A DNA stretch of 64,000 nucleotides from contig JAABTK010000010.1 in the NCBI GenBank assembly GCA_011389885.1, positions 1 through 64,000 on the forward strand, in the 5' to 3' direction. The notes below the pieces were generated by a model. It was not told the origin of the DNA and did not search any database. It saw nothing but the letters and a program-made list of their open reading frames with translations. Made by a program: the position numbers and the translations under genes. The DNA comes from Gammaproteobacteria bacterium (GTDB lineage Bacteria > Pseudomonadota > Gammaproteobacteria > Chromatiales > Chromatiaceae). This document shows positions 8,568 through 19,219 of the stretch, one piece after another. Position 1 is the stretch's first letter. Each line of letters opens with the position of its first letter.

Positions 8568-9438
8568 AGCGAGGGAACGCAGGGTGGTTTCGAGTGCAGA
8601 AACCCGGAGACACGCGCAGCCCGAGGCGGAGTGGTGAGCGGTGAGTGCGGGTGCGTTAGGCGCGCCAATCACGAAACCCGAATCTAACACCCGCCTTGCC
8701 GCGCGCCGTAACGCACCCTCTTCACCTCGGCGCCGACACCCCGGCATCGACCCTAGTGCGTTACGCCCCGCCGGCGGCTCGGGGTTTGGTGCAATGCCCT
8801 CGGTTTTCGGGGCGTTTTGAATGCGGGGGCCTTGGGGTAGGCGGGGCTAACGCACGGCGAATCAATCCGCGTAGGCGCGAGTTTGAAACACCACTGGTCC
8901 CCAAGCTCCAGCTTGGGGACCCGCGTCTTGGAAGCTCTAGCTTCCCGAACCATTCGCCAAGCCGGAGCTTGCAAGACAGGCATTCCCAAAGAGGCTGAGG
9001 GAGCGAGCATCAAATCGAAATGCCTCTCTGCGCCCGCTGCGGTTCTCCGTGCGCCCTGCGTTCCGAGGGCGCCTGGGTGGTTTCCGATACTTAGGCGCGG
9101 CTGTACTAGGAACGCAGAGGGTACCGAGGACCGCAGAGCGCGCGGAGGCGGTTTTTTTGCTGGCTTGCTGCCCGCCCGGCGCTGAAGCCTCGCCTAGCCG
9201 CCTGGAGTAACGGCCCTCGGGCTGTGCGGGTTTCCGGTTACGCGCCCGGGCCAAGGCCTGTACGCCCCGAGCCCGCGGTCATACAGGGGGGCGGGCCAGC
9301 GAAGTGCATTCGCCGCTGAAGCGGCGGATGTCGGGTGCGGCTGCTTATCCTTTCAATCGAAACGCCTCTCTGCGGCTCTCCGCGTGCCCTGCGTGCCGAA
9401 AGCGCCTGGGTGCTTTCCGATACTTAGGCGCGGCTGCA
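8568..9438. repeat. Intergenic repeat mosaic between rnfH and bamE
   Basis: This 870-base gap has no credible gene. It contains a GAAACACCACTGGTCC segment with the palindrome CCCAAGCTCCAGCTTGGG (about 8885-8925), then the CTCTGCGCCCGCTGCGG / ACGCAGAGGGTACCGAGGACC-type segment with a T7 run (about 9110-9160). A second unit (about 9355-9440), read on the minus strand, begins at the bamE stop codon with TAGTGCAGCCGCGCC. Short ORFs across it are Arg/Pro-rich translations of repeats. Confidence 0.75.
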
Positions 9439-9873
9439 CTAGTCCCGACCCTTGTAATCCGGGACCGTGATGACGCCTTCGGGTTCCGGTTTCAACTGGG
9501 CCTGCCCGGCGCCCGGGCGCAGACTGCCTTCGATTCGAGTGAGCCGGTCGCCCTTGAAGAACAGGGTGACGCGTTGCTGCTCGAACTCGTCGGCAGTGGT
9601 CAGGATGCTGTAGTAGTAGTCCCAGCGGTCGGCGTGAAACACGTCCACCAAGGTGGGAGTGCCCATCACATAGCGGACCTGGTGCCGCGTCATGCCGGGG
9701 CGCAACCGATCGACCATCTCCTGGTCCACCACGTTGCCTTGCTGGATGTCGGGGCGATACACCAGCGGGATGCTGCTGCGCTCCTCCGGCATCCCGGGCG
9801 GCTCATCGGTGGAGGCGCATCCGCCGACGCCCAGACTTGCGCCGCACAGTAGAGAAATGAGAACCTTTTGCAT
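9439..9873 (-). CDS. bamE: Outer membrane assembly lipoprotein BamE (SmpA/OmlA)
   Basis: This is a 144-residue lipoprotein with a signal peptide and lipobox GVGGC (Cys at residue 18). The BamE core is intact: QGNVVDQEMVDRLRPGMTR, QVRYVMGTPTLVDVFH, then RWDYYYSI and RVTLFFKGDRLTRIEGSL. BamE stabilises the BamA-BamD complex that inserts outer-membrane proteins. It is divergent from fur, an arrangement known in Pseudomonas (omlA-fur). The stop codon TAG coincides with the edge of a dispersed repeat. Confidence 0.96.
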   Translation of the reverse strand: MQKVLISLLCGASLGVGGCASTDEPPGMPEERSSIPLVYRPDIQQGNVVDQEMVDRLRPGMTRHQVRYVMGTPTLVDVFHADRWDYYYSILTTADEFEQQRVTLFFKGDRLTRIEGSLRPGAGQAQLKPEPEGVITVPDYKGRD

Positions 9874-9916
9874 ACTGAATCAATCCGCATCAAACGAAGC
9901 ATGAGTTGGGTGATGC
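9874..9916. promoter_or_regulatory. bamE-fur divergent promoter region
   Basis: Only 43 bases separate the bamE ATG from the first fur ATG, or 94 if fur starts at the GTG at 9968. Promoters must therefore overlap one another or the 5' ends. The stretch is AT-richer (TGAATCAATCCGCATC). No confident -35/-10 pair can be assigned. Confidence 0.5.
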
Positions 9917-10408
9917 ATGATACCCGAATTCGGCTCCTCAAGACATGGCGATACGGCAGCGAAAAACGTGGAAGATCAAGAACTGAAGCAGGCGGGCCTC
10001 AAGGTCACGCTCCCCAGGCGAAAAATCCTGGATATCCTCAAGCAGCCGCAGGCCCGGCACTTCAGCGCAGAGGACATCTCTCACGCCCTCTATGACCGCG
10101 GGGAGAATATCGCGCTCGCCACCATCTACCGGGTGCTGACCCAGTTTGAAGAGGTCGGCTTGGTGCAGCGGCATAACTTCGAGGGCAGCAGCTCGGTGTT
10201 CGAGTTGGCCCGCGGCGGCCACCACGATCATGTGGTCTGCGTGGATTGCGGCGTGGTCAAGGAGTTCTACGACGAAACCATCGAGAAGCGCCAGCGCGAA
10301 ATCGCCGCGGACCTGGGATTCGAGATCGAAGACCATGCGCTGATTATCTACGGCCGCTGCAACGACCCGGAGTGCCGCGAACGCAAGCGCCTCGCGGCCT
10401 CAAGGTGA
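9917..10408 (+). CDS. fur: Ferric uptake regulator Fur
   Basis: This is a 163-residue Fur protein, or 146 residues if the GTG at 9968 is used, which aligns better with the usual N-terminus just ahead of ELKQAGLKVTLPR. It has the winged-helix DNA-binding domain (RRKILDILKQP, ALATIYRVLTQFEEVGLV), then the metal-binding dimerisation domain with HHDHVVCVDCGVVKEF and a C-terminal C-x4-C (CNDPEC). With Fe2+ it represses iron-uptake genes. Candidate targets in this window include the LbtU-type porin at 24242. Confidence 0.97.
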   Translation: MIPEFGSSRHGDTAAKNVEDQELKQAGLKVTLPRRKILDILKQPQARHFSAEDISHALYDRGENIALATIYRVLTQFEEVGLVQRHNFEGSSSVFELARGGHHDHVVCVDCGVVKEFYDETIEKRQREIAADLGFEIEDHALIIYGRCNDPECRERKRLAASR

Positions 10409-10434
10409 TTCGAGGCGGGCTGCGCGAAAAACGG

Positions 10435-10463
10435 TTGACAGGACCTGGGGCGCGGCGTAGAGT
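10435..10463 (+). promoter_or_regulatory. Sigma-70 promoter of tRNA-Leu
   Basis: A perfect -35 TTGACA (10435-10440) is followed after exactly 17 bases by -10 TAGAGT (10458-10463). The tRNA starts 41 bases after the -10. The GC-rich sequence just after the -10 would suit stringent control (inference). Confidence 0.85.
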
Positions 10464-10503
10464 ACGCGCTCTCGCACGGTGACGCCCGGAGCGGGAATGA
10501 TCA

Positions 10504-10590
10504 GCCGAGGTGGCGGAATTGGTAGACGCGCTAGCTTCAGGTGCTAGTGGGGGTAACCCCGTGGAGGTTCAAGTCCTCTCCTCGGCACCA
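10504..10590 (+). tRNA. tRNA-Leu (CAG)
   Basis: This is an 87-base class II tRNA with CCA encoded. The acceptor stem GCCGAGG pairs with CCTCGGC. The D-arm contains GGAATTGGTAGAC. The anticodon stem CTAGC/GCTAG encloses loop TTCAGGT, giving anticodon CAG (reads CUG). A long variable arm (TGGGGGTAACCCCGT) is followed by the T-arm with GGTTCAAGTCC. The long variable arm and anticodon both fit leucine. Confidence 0.97.
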
Positions 10591-11359
10591 CTTTCGAGTG
10601 GGCCGCTCTGCAAGGCTCATTCAGGCGCCATCCCCTTGGCGCTCTCATTAAGGGTCTCCCCTCAAGGCCCGACACCCGCAAACCCCCTCCCCAGTCCGGC
10701 AATCTGTGTTTATTGGCGGTTAGGCGAACGCAGCCCCCAAGCCCGGCTAAAGCCCCAACCGCCAAAGCCCCTCGGAGCGCAACACCAGCAAGCAAAACCG
10801 CCTCCGCGCCCGGTGCGATCCTCTGCGCCCTCTACGCGCCTAAGGCCTAAGGGTCGTTGTTTGGGCGCAGGCGCACTAGCACAGCTGCGCCTGAGTATTG
10901 GAAACAACCCAGGCGCCCTCGGAACGCAGGGCACGCGGAGAACCGCAGAGGGCGCAAAGAGGCGTTTCGATTGCAAGGATCAGCGCCGCACCCGACATCC
11001 GCCGCTTTAGCGGCGAATGCACTTCGCTGGCCCGCCCCTGCATGACTGCGGGCTCGGCGCGTACACGCCTTGGCCCGGGCGAGTAACCGGAAACCCGCAC
11101 CGCCCGAGGACTATACTCCAGGCGGCTAGGCGAGGCTTCAGCGCCGGGCAGGCGCAAGCCAGCAAAAAAGCCGCCTCCGCGCGCTCTGCGGTCCTCGGCG
11201 CCCTTGTTTCCGTTATCCACGCGCAGGCGCACTAGGGCATGTCATCTCAAGGGACTCCATCATATAATGCCGCGACACGCCGCGATTCGGACCCCTGCTC
11301 GCCATTGAAAAACGGGTCCTTTTTCGCCCCGCAGTTTCGCTGCAAACGAACGGAGCCTC
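10591..11359. repeat. Intergenic repeat mosaic between tRNA-Leu and the diguanylate cyclase
   Basis: This holds at least two copies of the dispersed family with junctions at GCGCACTAG (about 10870-10880) and again at about 11227-11236, plus the CCCGAGGACTATACTCC-type segment near 11100. No terminator hairpin for the tRNA is obvious, and no gene is supported. The promoter of the cyclase gene should lie in the last 100 bases. Confidence 0.7.
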
Positions 11360-12487
11360 ATGACGGACCTGCAAAAATTACTGCTGTCGAGCGGCCATCC
11401 GCCTCTGGTCAAGCATCGCCGGGCCGAGCTGATCGTGTCCCGGGTGCGCATAGTGTCGCTGGTCTTTGCGGTGTTGACGCCCGCTTGGATCTTGGTGGAT
11501 TACCTGATCTACGCATGGCCGCTGTGGGGTTTTTTGGCCGCGCTGCGAATCGCGGCCTCGGGGTGTTTTTTCGCCGTGGCGCTGTTGAGCAAGACCACTT
11601 TCGATATTCAGCGCGCCCGCCGCTTACTGATCGCGATGATGTTGGTGCCGCTGGCCTTCTTCATGGTCAGCAACCCGATTATGTCTAAGTTTGAAATCGA
11701 TGGCGTCGCCCAGGCGTTGTCCATGGGGTATGTGTTCCTGCCCTTCGTGATTATGGCCGGGATCAGCGTGTTTCCGGTCACCGCCATGGAGGGGGTCGCG
11801 CTCACGGCGCCAACGCTGCTGGTGATGTTCTCGGTCTCGTTTTTTCAATCCGATTTCGTGCCCTTCAGCTCCTATGTCGGCGCCCTTTGGCTATTGGCCC
11901 TAATCGGCGTGGTGGCCACCGTCGCCGGCATGAGTCAACTGCAATTCCTGTGTCAACTGGTCAAGCAGTCTTCCCATGACCACCTAACGGAGGTCTACAG
12001 CCGGGGGGCCGGGATCGAACTGCTAAAGACCCAGTTCGCGATAGCCCGCAAGCAAGGCGCGCCGTTCGCCATCGGCTTCCTTGATCTCGATGCGTTTAAG
12101 GCGGTCAACGACAACTACGGCCATGAGGAAGGGGATAACGTGCTGAAGGCGGCGGCCGAGGTGTTGCGCATGACCATGCGGCGCTCCGATATCCTGATCC
12201 GCTGGGGCGGCGAGGAGTTTTTGGTGGCGATGCCGCACACCAGCTTCGAGAAGGCGGTGATTCCAATGCAGCGGGTGATGGAAAAGGGCCTGGGCGTGCG
12301 GCCGGATGATCGGCTGCAAACCGCGAGCATGGGCCTTGCGGAATGGATCGGCGACGGTTGCGAGAGCTGGACCGAATTGGTGGAGTTGGCCGATCGGCGC
12401 ATGTACGAGGCCAAGCAGGGCGGGAAAAACCGCCTGGCCGTGGGGAACGAGCGGATTTTGCTGCCCGGAGAGCGGTTTTCCGCCTAG
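11360..12487 (+). CDS. Membrane-bound diguanylate cyclase (GGDEF)
   Basis: This is a 375-residue protein. Residues 25-195 contain about six membrane helices with no recognisable periplasmic ligand domain (MASE-like). Residues 200-365 form a GGDEF domain with the active-site variant GGEEF at 283-287, a functional sequence, and HDHLTEVYSR at its start. The RxxD inhibitory site (R274-D277) sits five residues ahead of GGEEF, so product inhibition is expected. It makes cyclic di-GMP from GTP. The TAG stop is immediately followed by CCGAAACAACGCC and a copy of the dispersed repeat. Confidence 0.94.
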   Translation: MTDLQKLLLSSGHPPLVKHRRAELIVSRVRIVSLVFAVLTPAWILVDYLIYAWPLWGFLAALRIAASGCFFAVALLSKTTFDIQRARRLLIAMMLVPLAFFMVSNPIMSKFEIDGVAQALSMGYVFLPFVIMAGISVFPVTAMEGVALTAPTLLVMFSVSFFQSDFVPFSSYVGALWLLALIGVVATVAGMSQLQFLCQLVKQSSHDHLTEVYSRGAGIELLKTQFAIARKQGAPFAIGFLDLDAFKAVNDNYGHEEGDNVLKAAAEVLRMTMRRSDILIRWGGEEFLVAMPHTSFEKAVIPMQRVMEKGLGVRPDDRLQTASMGLAEWIGDGCESWTELVELADRRMYEAKQGGKNRLAVGNERILLPGERFSA

Positions 12488-13221
12488 CCGAAACAACGCC
12501 TTTTAGGACCGCAGAGGGCGCAGAGGACCGCAGAGGAATGCTTGCTTGATCGTCCCCGCGTTTCAGCGCGGGGATGCCTGGCCGCCTGGAGTACAGCCCT
12601 CGGGCTGTGCGGTTCTTCGTGTGCTCGGTACCCCGAAAGCGCCTGATTGCCAGTTCGTCAAACGGAGTGTCAACCGCGAGTTTGAAACACCGCTGGTCCT
12701 AGGCTGTCGAAATCGGCCGATTTCCGCGGTTTTCGGACTCCCCGGCTTTCGGATCACAAAATCCGCATCGGGTCTAGTCGCGCACCCGCACGACGCCTCA
12801 GGTTCCGCCTCTAGCGAAGTGAGTATTCGCGTCCACTCGCGGTTCAATGGTCTATTTCGCCTCGCTCCCGCACGCGCCCAGGCAATGCGCCCTGCGCCTC
12901 GGCGCATCCTAATTCCTGGCACGAGTAAATCGACAACGAAGGCTCGCTCGCGCAAGATGCAAAGGGCGCAAAGAAAAAACCCCTTTTCTCTCTAAGGTTA
13001 GCGCAAAAATCGGGCAAGCATCCTATGCCGGAGATCAAAGCCGGAAGCGGGCGAATCCTGCGCTCGAATAATGGTCCGATTTCGACAGCCTACGCTGGCC
13101 CCCAAGGAGACGTTGGGCGCGCGCATGAAATCGAAACGCCCCTCTGCGCCCTCTGCGGATCTGCGCGTGCCCTGCGTTCCGAAAGCGCCTGGGCTGTTTT
13201 CGATACTTAGGCGCGGCTGGA
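12488..13221. repeat. Intergenic repeat mosaic between convergent genes
   Basis: The gap is almost entirely dispersed repeat. A plus-oriented unit starts at the cyclase stop (AGGACCGCAGAGGGCGCAGA, about 12506-12535). The segment CGCGTCCACTCGCGGTTC lies near 12830. A minus-oriented unit starts at the xthA stop (TAGTCCAGCCGCGCC) and runs to about 13125. Two copies of AATCGGCC(GA)TTTC-type sequence also appear. No gene is supported. Confidence 0.7.
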
Positions 13222-14058
13222 CTAGAATCCGAAGTCGGCCCACACCGGGCAATGATCCGAGGGCTTTTGCTGCCCGCGGATGTCGTAGGCGATGCCGGCG
13301 TCCGTACAACACCCTTGCAGGGCCGCGCTGGCCAGGATCAGATCAATGCGCAGTCCGCGTTTGGGGTCGCGCTTGAAGCCGCGGCTGCGGTAGTCGAACC
13401 AACTGAAGCGCTCGGCGGTTTCGGGGTGGATGTGGCGAAAGGTGTCCGCCATGCCCCAGTCCGTGATGCGGTTCAGCCACTCCCGCTCCTCGGGCAGGAA
13501 GCTGGTCTTGCCCTCGCGCAACCAGCGTTTGACATTGGGCTCGCCAATGCCGATATCCCGGTCCAGCCGGGCCACGTTCATATCCCCCATCACCACCACG
13601 CGGTCCTTTTGCGGGTCGAATTCGTGCGCCAAATGCGCCGCGAGGTCGGCGTAGAACTTGCGTTTGGCCGGAAACTTGGTCGCGTGGTCACGGTTCTCGC
13701 CCTGGGGGAAATAGCCGTTGAGCACCCGTAGCGTGCCGCCGTCCGGGGTGGCGTAGTCGGCGCAGATCAGGCGGCGCTGGGCCTCGGCGCCGTCTTCCGG
13801 CAGGCCGAAGCGGATGTTTTGCGGCTGCTGCTTGGAGAGCAGGGCCACCCCATAGTGGCCCTTTTGGCCGAAATAGCAGACTGCGTAGCCCAGTTCATGC
13901 ACCATTTCTAGCGGAAACTCACGGTCCTGCACCTTAGTCTCTTGCAGGCCGATAATGTCCGGGTCGAATTGCGCCTTCAAGGCCTCCAACTGGTGCGGGC
14001 GGGCGCGAATGCCGTTAATGTTAAAGGACACCAGGCGCAGGGTCGATGCGTTGCTCAT
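13222..14058 (-). CDS. xthA: Exodeoxyribonuclease III
   Basis: This is a 278-residue member of the exonuclease III/AP endonuclease family. The conserved elements are visible: [12 protein letters not shown] at the start, [11 protein letters not shown] (metal-binding Glu), [35 protein letters not shown] (catalytic Asp/Asn), RIDLILAS and the final [10 protein letters not shown] with the catalytic His. It removes 3' blocking groups and cleaves abasic sites in base-excision repair. The start ATG overlaps the stop of the large upstream gene (ATGA), so the two are translationally coupled. The TAG stop coincides with a repeat edge. Confidence 0.96.
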   Translation of the reverse strand: MSNASTLRLVSFNINGIRARPHQLEALKAQFDPDIIGLQETKVQDREFPLEMVHELGYAVCYFGQKGHYGVALLSKQQPQNIRFGLPEDGAEAQRRLICADYATPDGGTLRVLNGYFPQGENRDHATKFPAKRKFYADLAAHLAHEFDPQKDRVVVMGDMNVARLDRDIGIGEPNVKRWLREGKTSFLPEEREWLNRITDWGMADTFRHIHPETAERFSWFDYRSRGFKRDPKRGLRIDLILASAALQGCCTDAGIAYDIRGQQKPSDHCPVWADFGF

Positions 14059-17000
14059 AATCCGCTCTCCTTCGGTAGGCCCGCCCCCAGCGGGTCGGCC
14101 CCGAGGGTGCCTTGCAGATCCTCCAGGTAGGCGGCGTCGCGCACCTGTTCCAGGCGCGCCTTGGCCAAGGTCAGCCGCTCATCGATCTGCAGGCGCCGGG
14201 CCTCATCGCCATGCGCCGGGCTCTCCAGGAATTCCTCCAGGCTGCGCACATGGCAGCTCCAAAGGCGGATGTCGCGCCGTTGCTTGGTCTCCAGGCGCTC
14301 GCGATACCAATCGGAGCCCAGCAGGTAGTCCCGGCTGAACAGCTTGCGAATCTCGGGGTCATGCAGCCCCATCCCCTGATATTGGCCTTCGGCCATAATA
14401 TGCAGCAGGGCCTGCAAGGGCGGACAGGCCTCTTCCACAGAACCGTCCTCCAAATAGCGCATGGCCACCCGTTGGTGGGCCTCGGTGATGTTGCGCACGC
14501 CGTCCGCGAACACCGCCATATCCTGGGTCTCGGGCTGGAGGATCTCCGGGGTGAGCACGGCGCTGGGGTTATCGAAGATCTTGCCCAGGAAGGCATGCAC
14601 AAAGTGCGAGTTGATGCGGTAGCCCAGGCGGCTGGCCAGCACCGGCTCGCCCTTGAAGTCGAAGTCGTCCAGTTTATCCAAATAGCCGTTATTGATCAGG
14701 AAATGCGGCTCCCGCTCGTGGGGATCGAGACGCGCCCAAATCTCGGGCACCAGCAGGCTGATGTCGTGGGCGATCTTGACGTTGGCCCCGATATACCCGG
14801 CCGAGGAGGAGAAGCCGGCATAGCCGGTCAGGACATAGGACACCAGGGCCGCGTTGAGGTCGGCGGTGGGGCGCAGGGCGTTAAACGGCCCCTTGGTGAG
14901 CGCGCCCTCGCTGCCGGCGCCCGTGGTGGAGGGGGATTTGCCCGTGAGGCTGCAAATAAAGTCCATAAACAGCTCGGGCAGCTCCTGATAGTGGATCGGG
15001 TTGTACACCGCCAGCGGCCGAATACCCGGTTCCGGCGGGTTGTTGCGGCGGCCGGTGAGCACCGCGTCCACGCGGTGATACAGGGGCTGATCCAGCGGCA
15101 GCTTGTGGTGAAAACGGATGCCCGTCTCGGCCGCATACCTGCGCACTGGTTGGATCAAATCGGGACGGGTTTGCAGGTAGCGCGGGTTCTTGGATGGCTT
15201 GCCATCCACCAGCCGCGGATGGGCGGAGGACACCACAAAGCCCTCGCCCTCGCGGTAGGCGGCTTGGATCAGCTCCCGCATCGGCGGGGTGAAACGATGC
15301 AGGGTCAGCACATCTTCCGCCACCCGGGCCAAGGCCTCGCCGCCCAAGGGTTCGTAGTTGGCGAGAAAATTGTCCGGCTGGGCCAAGTCCTGCTCGGTCT
15401 GCTTGTCGAAGCCCGGAATCACCGCATCATCCGGGCGCTGGAACAGGCGGTATTCGCAATTCTTTACCAGCTTGCTGCTCATGCCGCTGTGCAGCACGCG
15501 CTTATCGCCTTCGCCGCGCGGCAGGGTGCGGTTGGGGACCACCACCGAGGCGGTGATGTCGTCCTCCATTTGGATCTTCTCCGCCGAGCAAAAGTCCTGT
15601 CGCACCTTGAAGGTGCGCCACTTGCCTGCCCGGTCGAAACCGATGCGCAGGTAGGAGCCCATAATGCGACGGTCATTCAGCTTCAGCTCATGGCCCGGGG
15701 CGCCGTCGATTTCGTCCACCGACACATGCCGGCGCCAGTTGTCGCCCCATTCGGGCCGATAAAAGCGCTTGATCAGGAAGGCCAGGGCCTGAATCCGCGG
15801 CGGGATGGATTCCAGCCAGGCGCGGTATTCCGGCGTATGGGCCGGCGAGGGCGTGAGCAGCTTGATCACCGAGCCCAGGCTGCGCGCGGCGCTCAACGGC
15901 GGGCGGGTCGGGTCCTGGTCTTCGTTTTCGTTGCCCGGCAGGTAGCGATGGGTGTAGTCCTGGTCGAAGATCTCCTGCACCCGCGCCAGGTCTTTCTCCA
16001 GGTCATCCACGAACAGCGGCCCATAGATCACCGCATCGTTGAGCGACTTGGAGATCTCCGACTTGCCGCCGCCGGAGACCGTGCAGGGCTTGTGACACAA
16101 CACGCCCTCGGGGTCCGTGCCCACCAGGTTCCAGGTCGGGGCCGAGGGGTGCTTCACCATTTCGATCTTGTAGCCGTTAGGCTGCATGTAGATCTTGCCC
16201 GGTTCGAGCCGGATGCGGTGCTGGCGCCCTTCGCGCAACCAGGTGATGGTCTGGGCATTTAGGTCCATGCGTAGATTCTGCGGCACATACACCAAGTCCG
16301 GAAAGATCTTGTCGATGCCATGGCCATCGGGCTGCAAGTCCATCAACTCGCCGCATCGGCTCAGCATGTCTTCAAAGCTATAACCGGGTTCCCGGGTCTT
16401 GGAATCGACCCCGTACTCCTCGCCGTGGCTGCGGCGCCGAAAGGCCAAGGCCCCGCCGGCATGCTCCTCCTCGGCCAGGCCCATCAAATTGGCCGAATAG
16501 CCGATTTGGGTCTTCACCTCTTTCTTGCAGTAGCCGTAGTAGTTGTCGGCCACCAGGGTGACGATCACCCCCTGCTCGTCGCGGGCGGTGAGCTTGAAGG
16601 CGTTGCCGCCGTTGTACAGCTCGGCCTCGTCCTCCCAATACATGCCGTCCTGAATCTGGCGCGGGGTGGCCCGCTCCTTGTGCGGCAGGCCCAGTTGGCG
16701 TTTGCTCAGACGCGTCAGGTGGGGCGCCAGGATCACGCAACCGGAGGTGCCGGTCCAGTGCGCCACATCCAGGCCGGCATCGCATTCCGCCAGGTTGGGG
16801 TTGCCCGCGTTGCCGAAGATGCTCTCCACGAAATCCAGGTTGCTCACCAAATTGCCAGGGGCGAAGAAGCGCACCTCCATGCTCTTCTCCGGCGTGCCGT
16901 CGGGCATCGCCGGGCAGACCAGCGGCCGCAGCAGCAGCGACACGAACATCCGCGCCGGGCTCGGCTGATTGGCGGTGAAGGGCAGGGTGAGCAAGTCCTC

Positions 17001-17549
17001 CGGCGGCCTCAGCGCGGCCTCCAGCAGGCGTGCGAAGGCCAACTTGGGCACGGCCTTTTTGTCGCCCGGGATGGGCAGCCCGCCCTCGGCGATATGAAAG
17101 GAGCCGGCGGTGGTGCGGCGATCGCTGGCCGGGTTGTTCAACACCCCCTGGCGCACCCGGTAGCTGGAAATGATGTCCGAATGGAATTCGTGCGCGCCCA
17201 TGGGCAGCGACATCTCCCGCGCCACGCCGTGGCGATCCAGGATAAAGGAGTCAAACGGCATTTGCGGGATTTGCGGCAGATCCAAATCGCCCAGGTACTG
17301 GTCGAGAAAGTGCTGAATCCGCTGGTCGGCGGGGCTGCGGTAGTTAAACGCCGACAGCATCCGGTTTTTTTCCCGAAAGGCCATCACCAGATCATGGGCG
17401 GTCTCCATAAAATCTTCCGAGGCCTGATCCAGACAGCCCGGCTGCCCCGAGGTGGCGAGCTTCAGGTTGATGTAGACATGCAGCTGCTTCAGTTCATGCT
17501 CGCGCTCAATGGCGGAACGCCCCAGTCCCAAATGACGCATCAGATCCAT
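14055..17549 (-). CDS. Large conserved protein, candidate PPi-dependent phosphoenolpyruvate carboxykinase
   Basis: This is a single 1164-residue cytosolic protein with no signal or membrane segment. The length (about 130 kDa) and glycine-rich motifs [14 protein letters not shown] (P-loop-like with Lys) and [18 protein letters not shown] suggest the pyrophosphate-type PEPCK family, first defined in Propionibacterium and Entamoeba. That enzyme interconverts PEP + CO2 + Pi with oxaloacetate + PPi. This assignment rests on my recollection of family size and motif style, not on an alignment, so treat it as a hypothesis. If it is wrong, this is a large conserved enzyme of unknown function. A GAGGAA ribosome binding site precedes the ATG. 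It is coupled to xthA by an ATGA overlap. Confidence 0.45.
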   Translation of the reverse strand: MDLMRHLGLGRSAIEREHELKQLHVYINLKLATSGQPGCLDQASEDFMETAHDLVMAFREKNRMLSAFNYRSPADQRIQHFLDQYLGDLDLPQIPQMPFDSFILDRHGVAREMSLPMGAHEFHSDIISSYRVRQGVLNNPASDRRTTAGSFHIAEGGLPIPGDKKAVPKLAFARLLEAALRPPEDLLTLPFTANQPSPARMFVSLLLRPLVCPAMPDGTPEKSMEVRFFAPGNLVSNLDFVESIFGNAGNPNLAECDAGLDVAHWTGTSGCVILAPHLTRLSKRQLGLPHKERATPRQIQDGMYWEDEAELYNGGNAFKLTARDEQGVIVTLVADNYYGYCKKEVKTQIGYSANLMGLAEEEHAGGALAFRRRSHGEEYGVDSKTREPGYSFEDMLSRCGELMDLQPDGHGIDKIFPDLVYVPQNLRMDLNAQTITWLREGRQHRIRLEPGKIYMQPNGYKIEMVKHPSAPTWNLVGTDPEGVLCHKPCTVSGGGKSEISKSLNDAVIYGPLFVDDLEKDLARVQEIFDQDYTHRYLPGNENEDQDPTRPPLSAARSLGSVIKLLTPSPAHTPEYRAWLESIPPRIQALAFLIKRFYRPEWGDNWRRHVSVDEIDGAPGHELKLNDRRIMGSYLRIGFDRAGKWRTFKVRQDFCSAEKIQMEDDITASVVVPNRTLPRGEGDKRVLHSGMSSKLVKNCEYRLFQRPDDAVIPGFDKQTEQDLAQPDNFLANYEPLGGEALARVAEDVLTLHRFTPPMRELIQAAYREGEGFVVSSAHPRLVDGKPSKNPRYLQTRPDLIQPVRRYAAETGIRFHHKLPLDQPLYHRVDAVLTGRRNNPPEPGIRPLAVYNPIHYQELPELFMDFICSLTGKSPSTTGAGSEGALTKGPFNALRPTADLNAALVSYVLTGYAGFSSSAGYIGANVKIAHDISLLVPEIWARLDPHEREPHFLINNGYLDKLDDFDFKGEPVLASRLGYRINSHFVHAFLGKIFDNPSAVLTPEILQPETQDMAVFADGVRNITEAHQRVAMRYLEDGSVEEACPPLQALLHIMAEGQYQGMGLHDPEIRKLFSRDYLLGSDWYRERLETKQRRDIRLWSCHVRSLEEFLESPAHGDEARRLQIDERLTLAKARLEQVRDAAYLEDLQGTLGADPLGAGLPKESGL

Positions 17550-17902
17550 ACGGATTTCCTCTTCGGTTTTCCCCGCTGGCGGTCGCGCATACGACAGCGT
17601 CGGGCTACACGATGCCTCGCGATGCCGGCGCGGATTTGAAACGGGGGGATCGGCTCAAAACAGTGTAAGATCATAGCCGCGAAGGCGCGTCTTGTCTCCC
17701 CTGATGGCGGCGATGTTTTTTCGTCGCCCAGAGGTTTGGACACTCGCCCCCTCGGGAAATCCCGCTCGCGCCCGGGCAAGCGCCGCCGCGGGGCGCGCAA
17801 GCTGACCGACCGGGTCCGGGTCTGCGCCGCCCGTCATCATTCCATCATTGGCCGTCCGTAAAGTGGGCGGCATTCACCATAACGCGAGGGAGTCCTTGAT
17901 CG
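17550..17902. other. Divergent gap between the large enzyme gene and the MFS gene
   Basis: This 353-base region should hold divergent promoters. I see no repeat modules, RNA genes or convincing operators, only a GAGGGAG ribosome-binding candidate about 10 bases before the MFS start. Confidence 0.5.
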
Positions 17903-19219
17903 ATGTCGCAACAAAAACCCATGAACCGTTGGCTGGTCGTGCTCGGCGCAGTGTTGATCCAGCTCTGTTTGGGGGCGATTTATGCCTGGTCCGTGTTCAC
18001 CCCCGCCCTGCTAGACGCGGGCTGGAGCAAGCTGGAGACCCAGTTCGTCTTTGCCGCCGGCCTGGCCAGCTTTGCCGTGGTGATGGTCTTCGCCGGCCGC
18101 AAGCTCAACACCTGGGGGCCGCGGGTCCTGGCGGCGGCCGGCGGGGTCACCCTGGGCGCGGGGTACCTGATCGCCGGCTTGGGCGGCACCGACTTTTGGC
18201 CCATCCTGATCGGCGTCGGGGTAGTGGCCGGGGCCGGCATCGGCCTGGGCTATGTGGCGCCCATCGTGGTAGGCATGAACTGGTTCCCCGACCACAAGGG
18301 CATGATCACCGGCCTGGCGGTGGCGGGGTTCGGCTTCGGCGCCATGGCCTGGGTCAAGCTGGCCGGAACCTGGGGCGAACTCATCGACCTCATCGGCCTG
18401 AGCCAGACCTTTATGGTCTATGGCGCGATCTTCACCGTACTGGTGCTCATTGGCAGCATCTGGATGCGCATGCCGCCGGCGGGCTGGCGGCCCGAGGGGT
18501 TCACGCCCCCGGCGGTGCGCGCCGGGGCCGGCGGCGAGGAGTTCACCGGGAGCGAGATGCTGCGCACGCCCCAATTCTATTTAATCTTCCTCACCTTCGC
18601 GGTGAGCGCCGGCGGCGGCCTGATGTCCATCGGCCTGATGAAGCTCTACCCGATGGAGGCGCTACAAGCCGCCGGCTACTCGATGGCCGAGGCGAGCGCC
18701 ATTGCGGGCACCGCCATGGCGGTCTTTTTCAGCCTGGCCAACGGCATCGGGCGAATCGTCTGGGGCCTGCTCAGCGATGTCCTGGGGCGCAAGAATTCGG
18801 TAATGCTAATGGCCGGCAGTCAGGGCCTGATCCTGCTCGCCTTCACCGCCATGGCCGGCAACGAATACCTGCTGTACCTGGGCGCCGCCCTGATCGGCTT
18901 CAATTTCGGCGGCAATTTCGCCCTCTTCCCGGCGCTGACCGCCGACGAGTTCGGCAACCGCTCGGTGGGGCGGAACTACCCCTTTATATTTCTTTCCTAC
19001 GGCGTCGGCGGCATCGTTTTCCCCATCCTCGGCGGCATGCTGGGCGACATGGGGAATTTCCCGCTGGCCTTCGCCGTCTGCGGGGTCGCCTGCCTGGTCG
19101 GCGCCGCGGCCACCGCCCTGGTTTTCCCGCCGCACCGTGACGAGGCGCACCTGCCGCTTAGCGTGCATGGCTTCGTCCACCAGTTGCATGTGTTCGACCA
19201 AGACCACAAAAAGGGTTGA
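17903..19219 (+). CDS. MFS transporter, oxalate/formate antiporter-like (OFA) family
   Basis: This is a 438-residue protein with 12 predicted membrane helices. The start (NRWLVVLGAVLIQLCLGAIYAWSVF) is the hallmark of the OFA group. MNWFPDHKGMITGLAVAGFG is its characteristic loop after TM4, and the second half opens with LRTPQFYLIFLTF. Related carriers exchange oxalate/formate or move monocarboxylates such as pyruvate and lactate. The substrate is not predictable. The C-terminal tail (HGFVHQLHVFDQDH) is His-rich. It stands alone, divergent from the candidate PEPCK, which makes a link to C3/C4 acid metabolism plausible (inference). Confidence 0.92.
   Translation: MSQQKPMNRWLVVLGAVLIQLCLGAIYAWSVFTPALLDAGWSKLETQFVFAAGLASFAVVMVFAGRKLNTWGPRVLAAAGGVTLGAGYLIAGLGGTDFWPILIGVGVVAGAGIGLGYVAPIVVGMNWFPDHKGMITGLAVAGFGFGAMAWVKLAGTWGELIDLIGLSQTFMVYGAIFTVLVLIGSIWMRMPPAGWRPEGFTPPAVRAGAGGEEFTGSEMLRTPQFYLIFLTFAVSAGGGLMSIGLMKLYPMEALQAAGYSMAEASAIAGTAMAVFFSLANGIGRIVWGLLSDVLGRKNSVMLMAGSQGLILLAFTAMAGNEYLLYLGAALIGFNFGGNFALFPALTADEFGNRSVGRNYPFIFLSYGVGGIVFPILGGMLGDMGNFPLAFAVCGVACLVGAAATALVFPPHRDEAHLPLSVHGFVHQLHVFDQDHKKG

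Noticed and set aside
14112-16262. 716-residue plus-strand open frame opposite the large enzyme gene
   Set aside because: It is an antisense shadow. The minus-strand protein has family-like motifs, a ribosome binding site and coupling to xthA.
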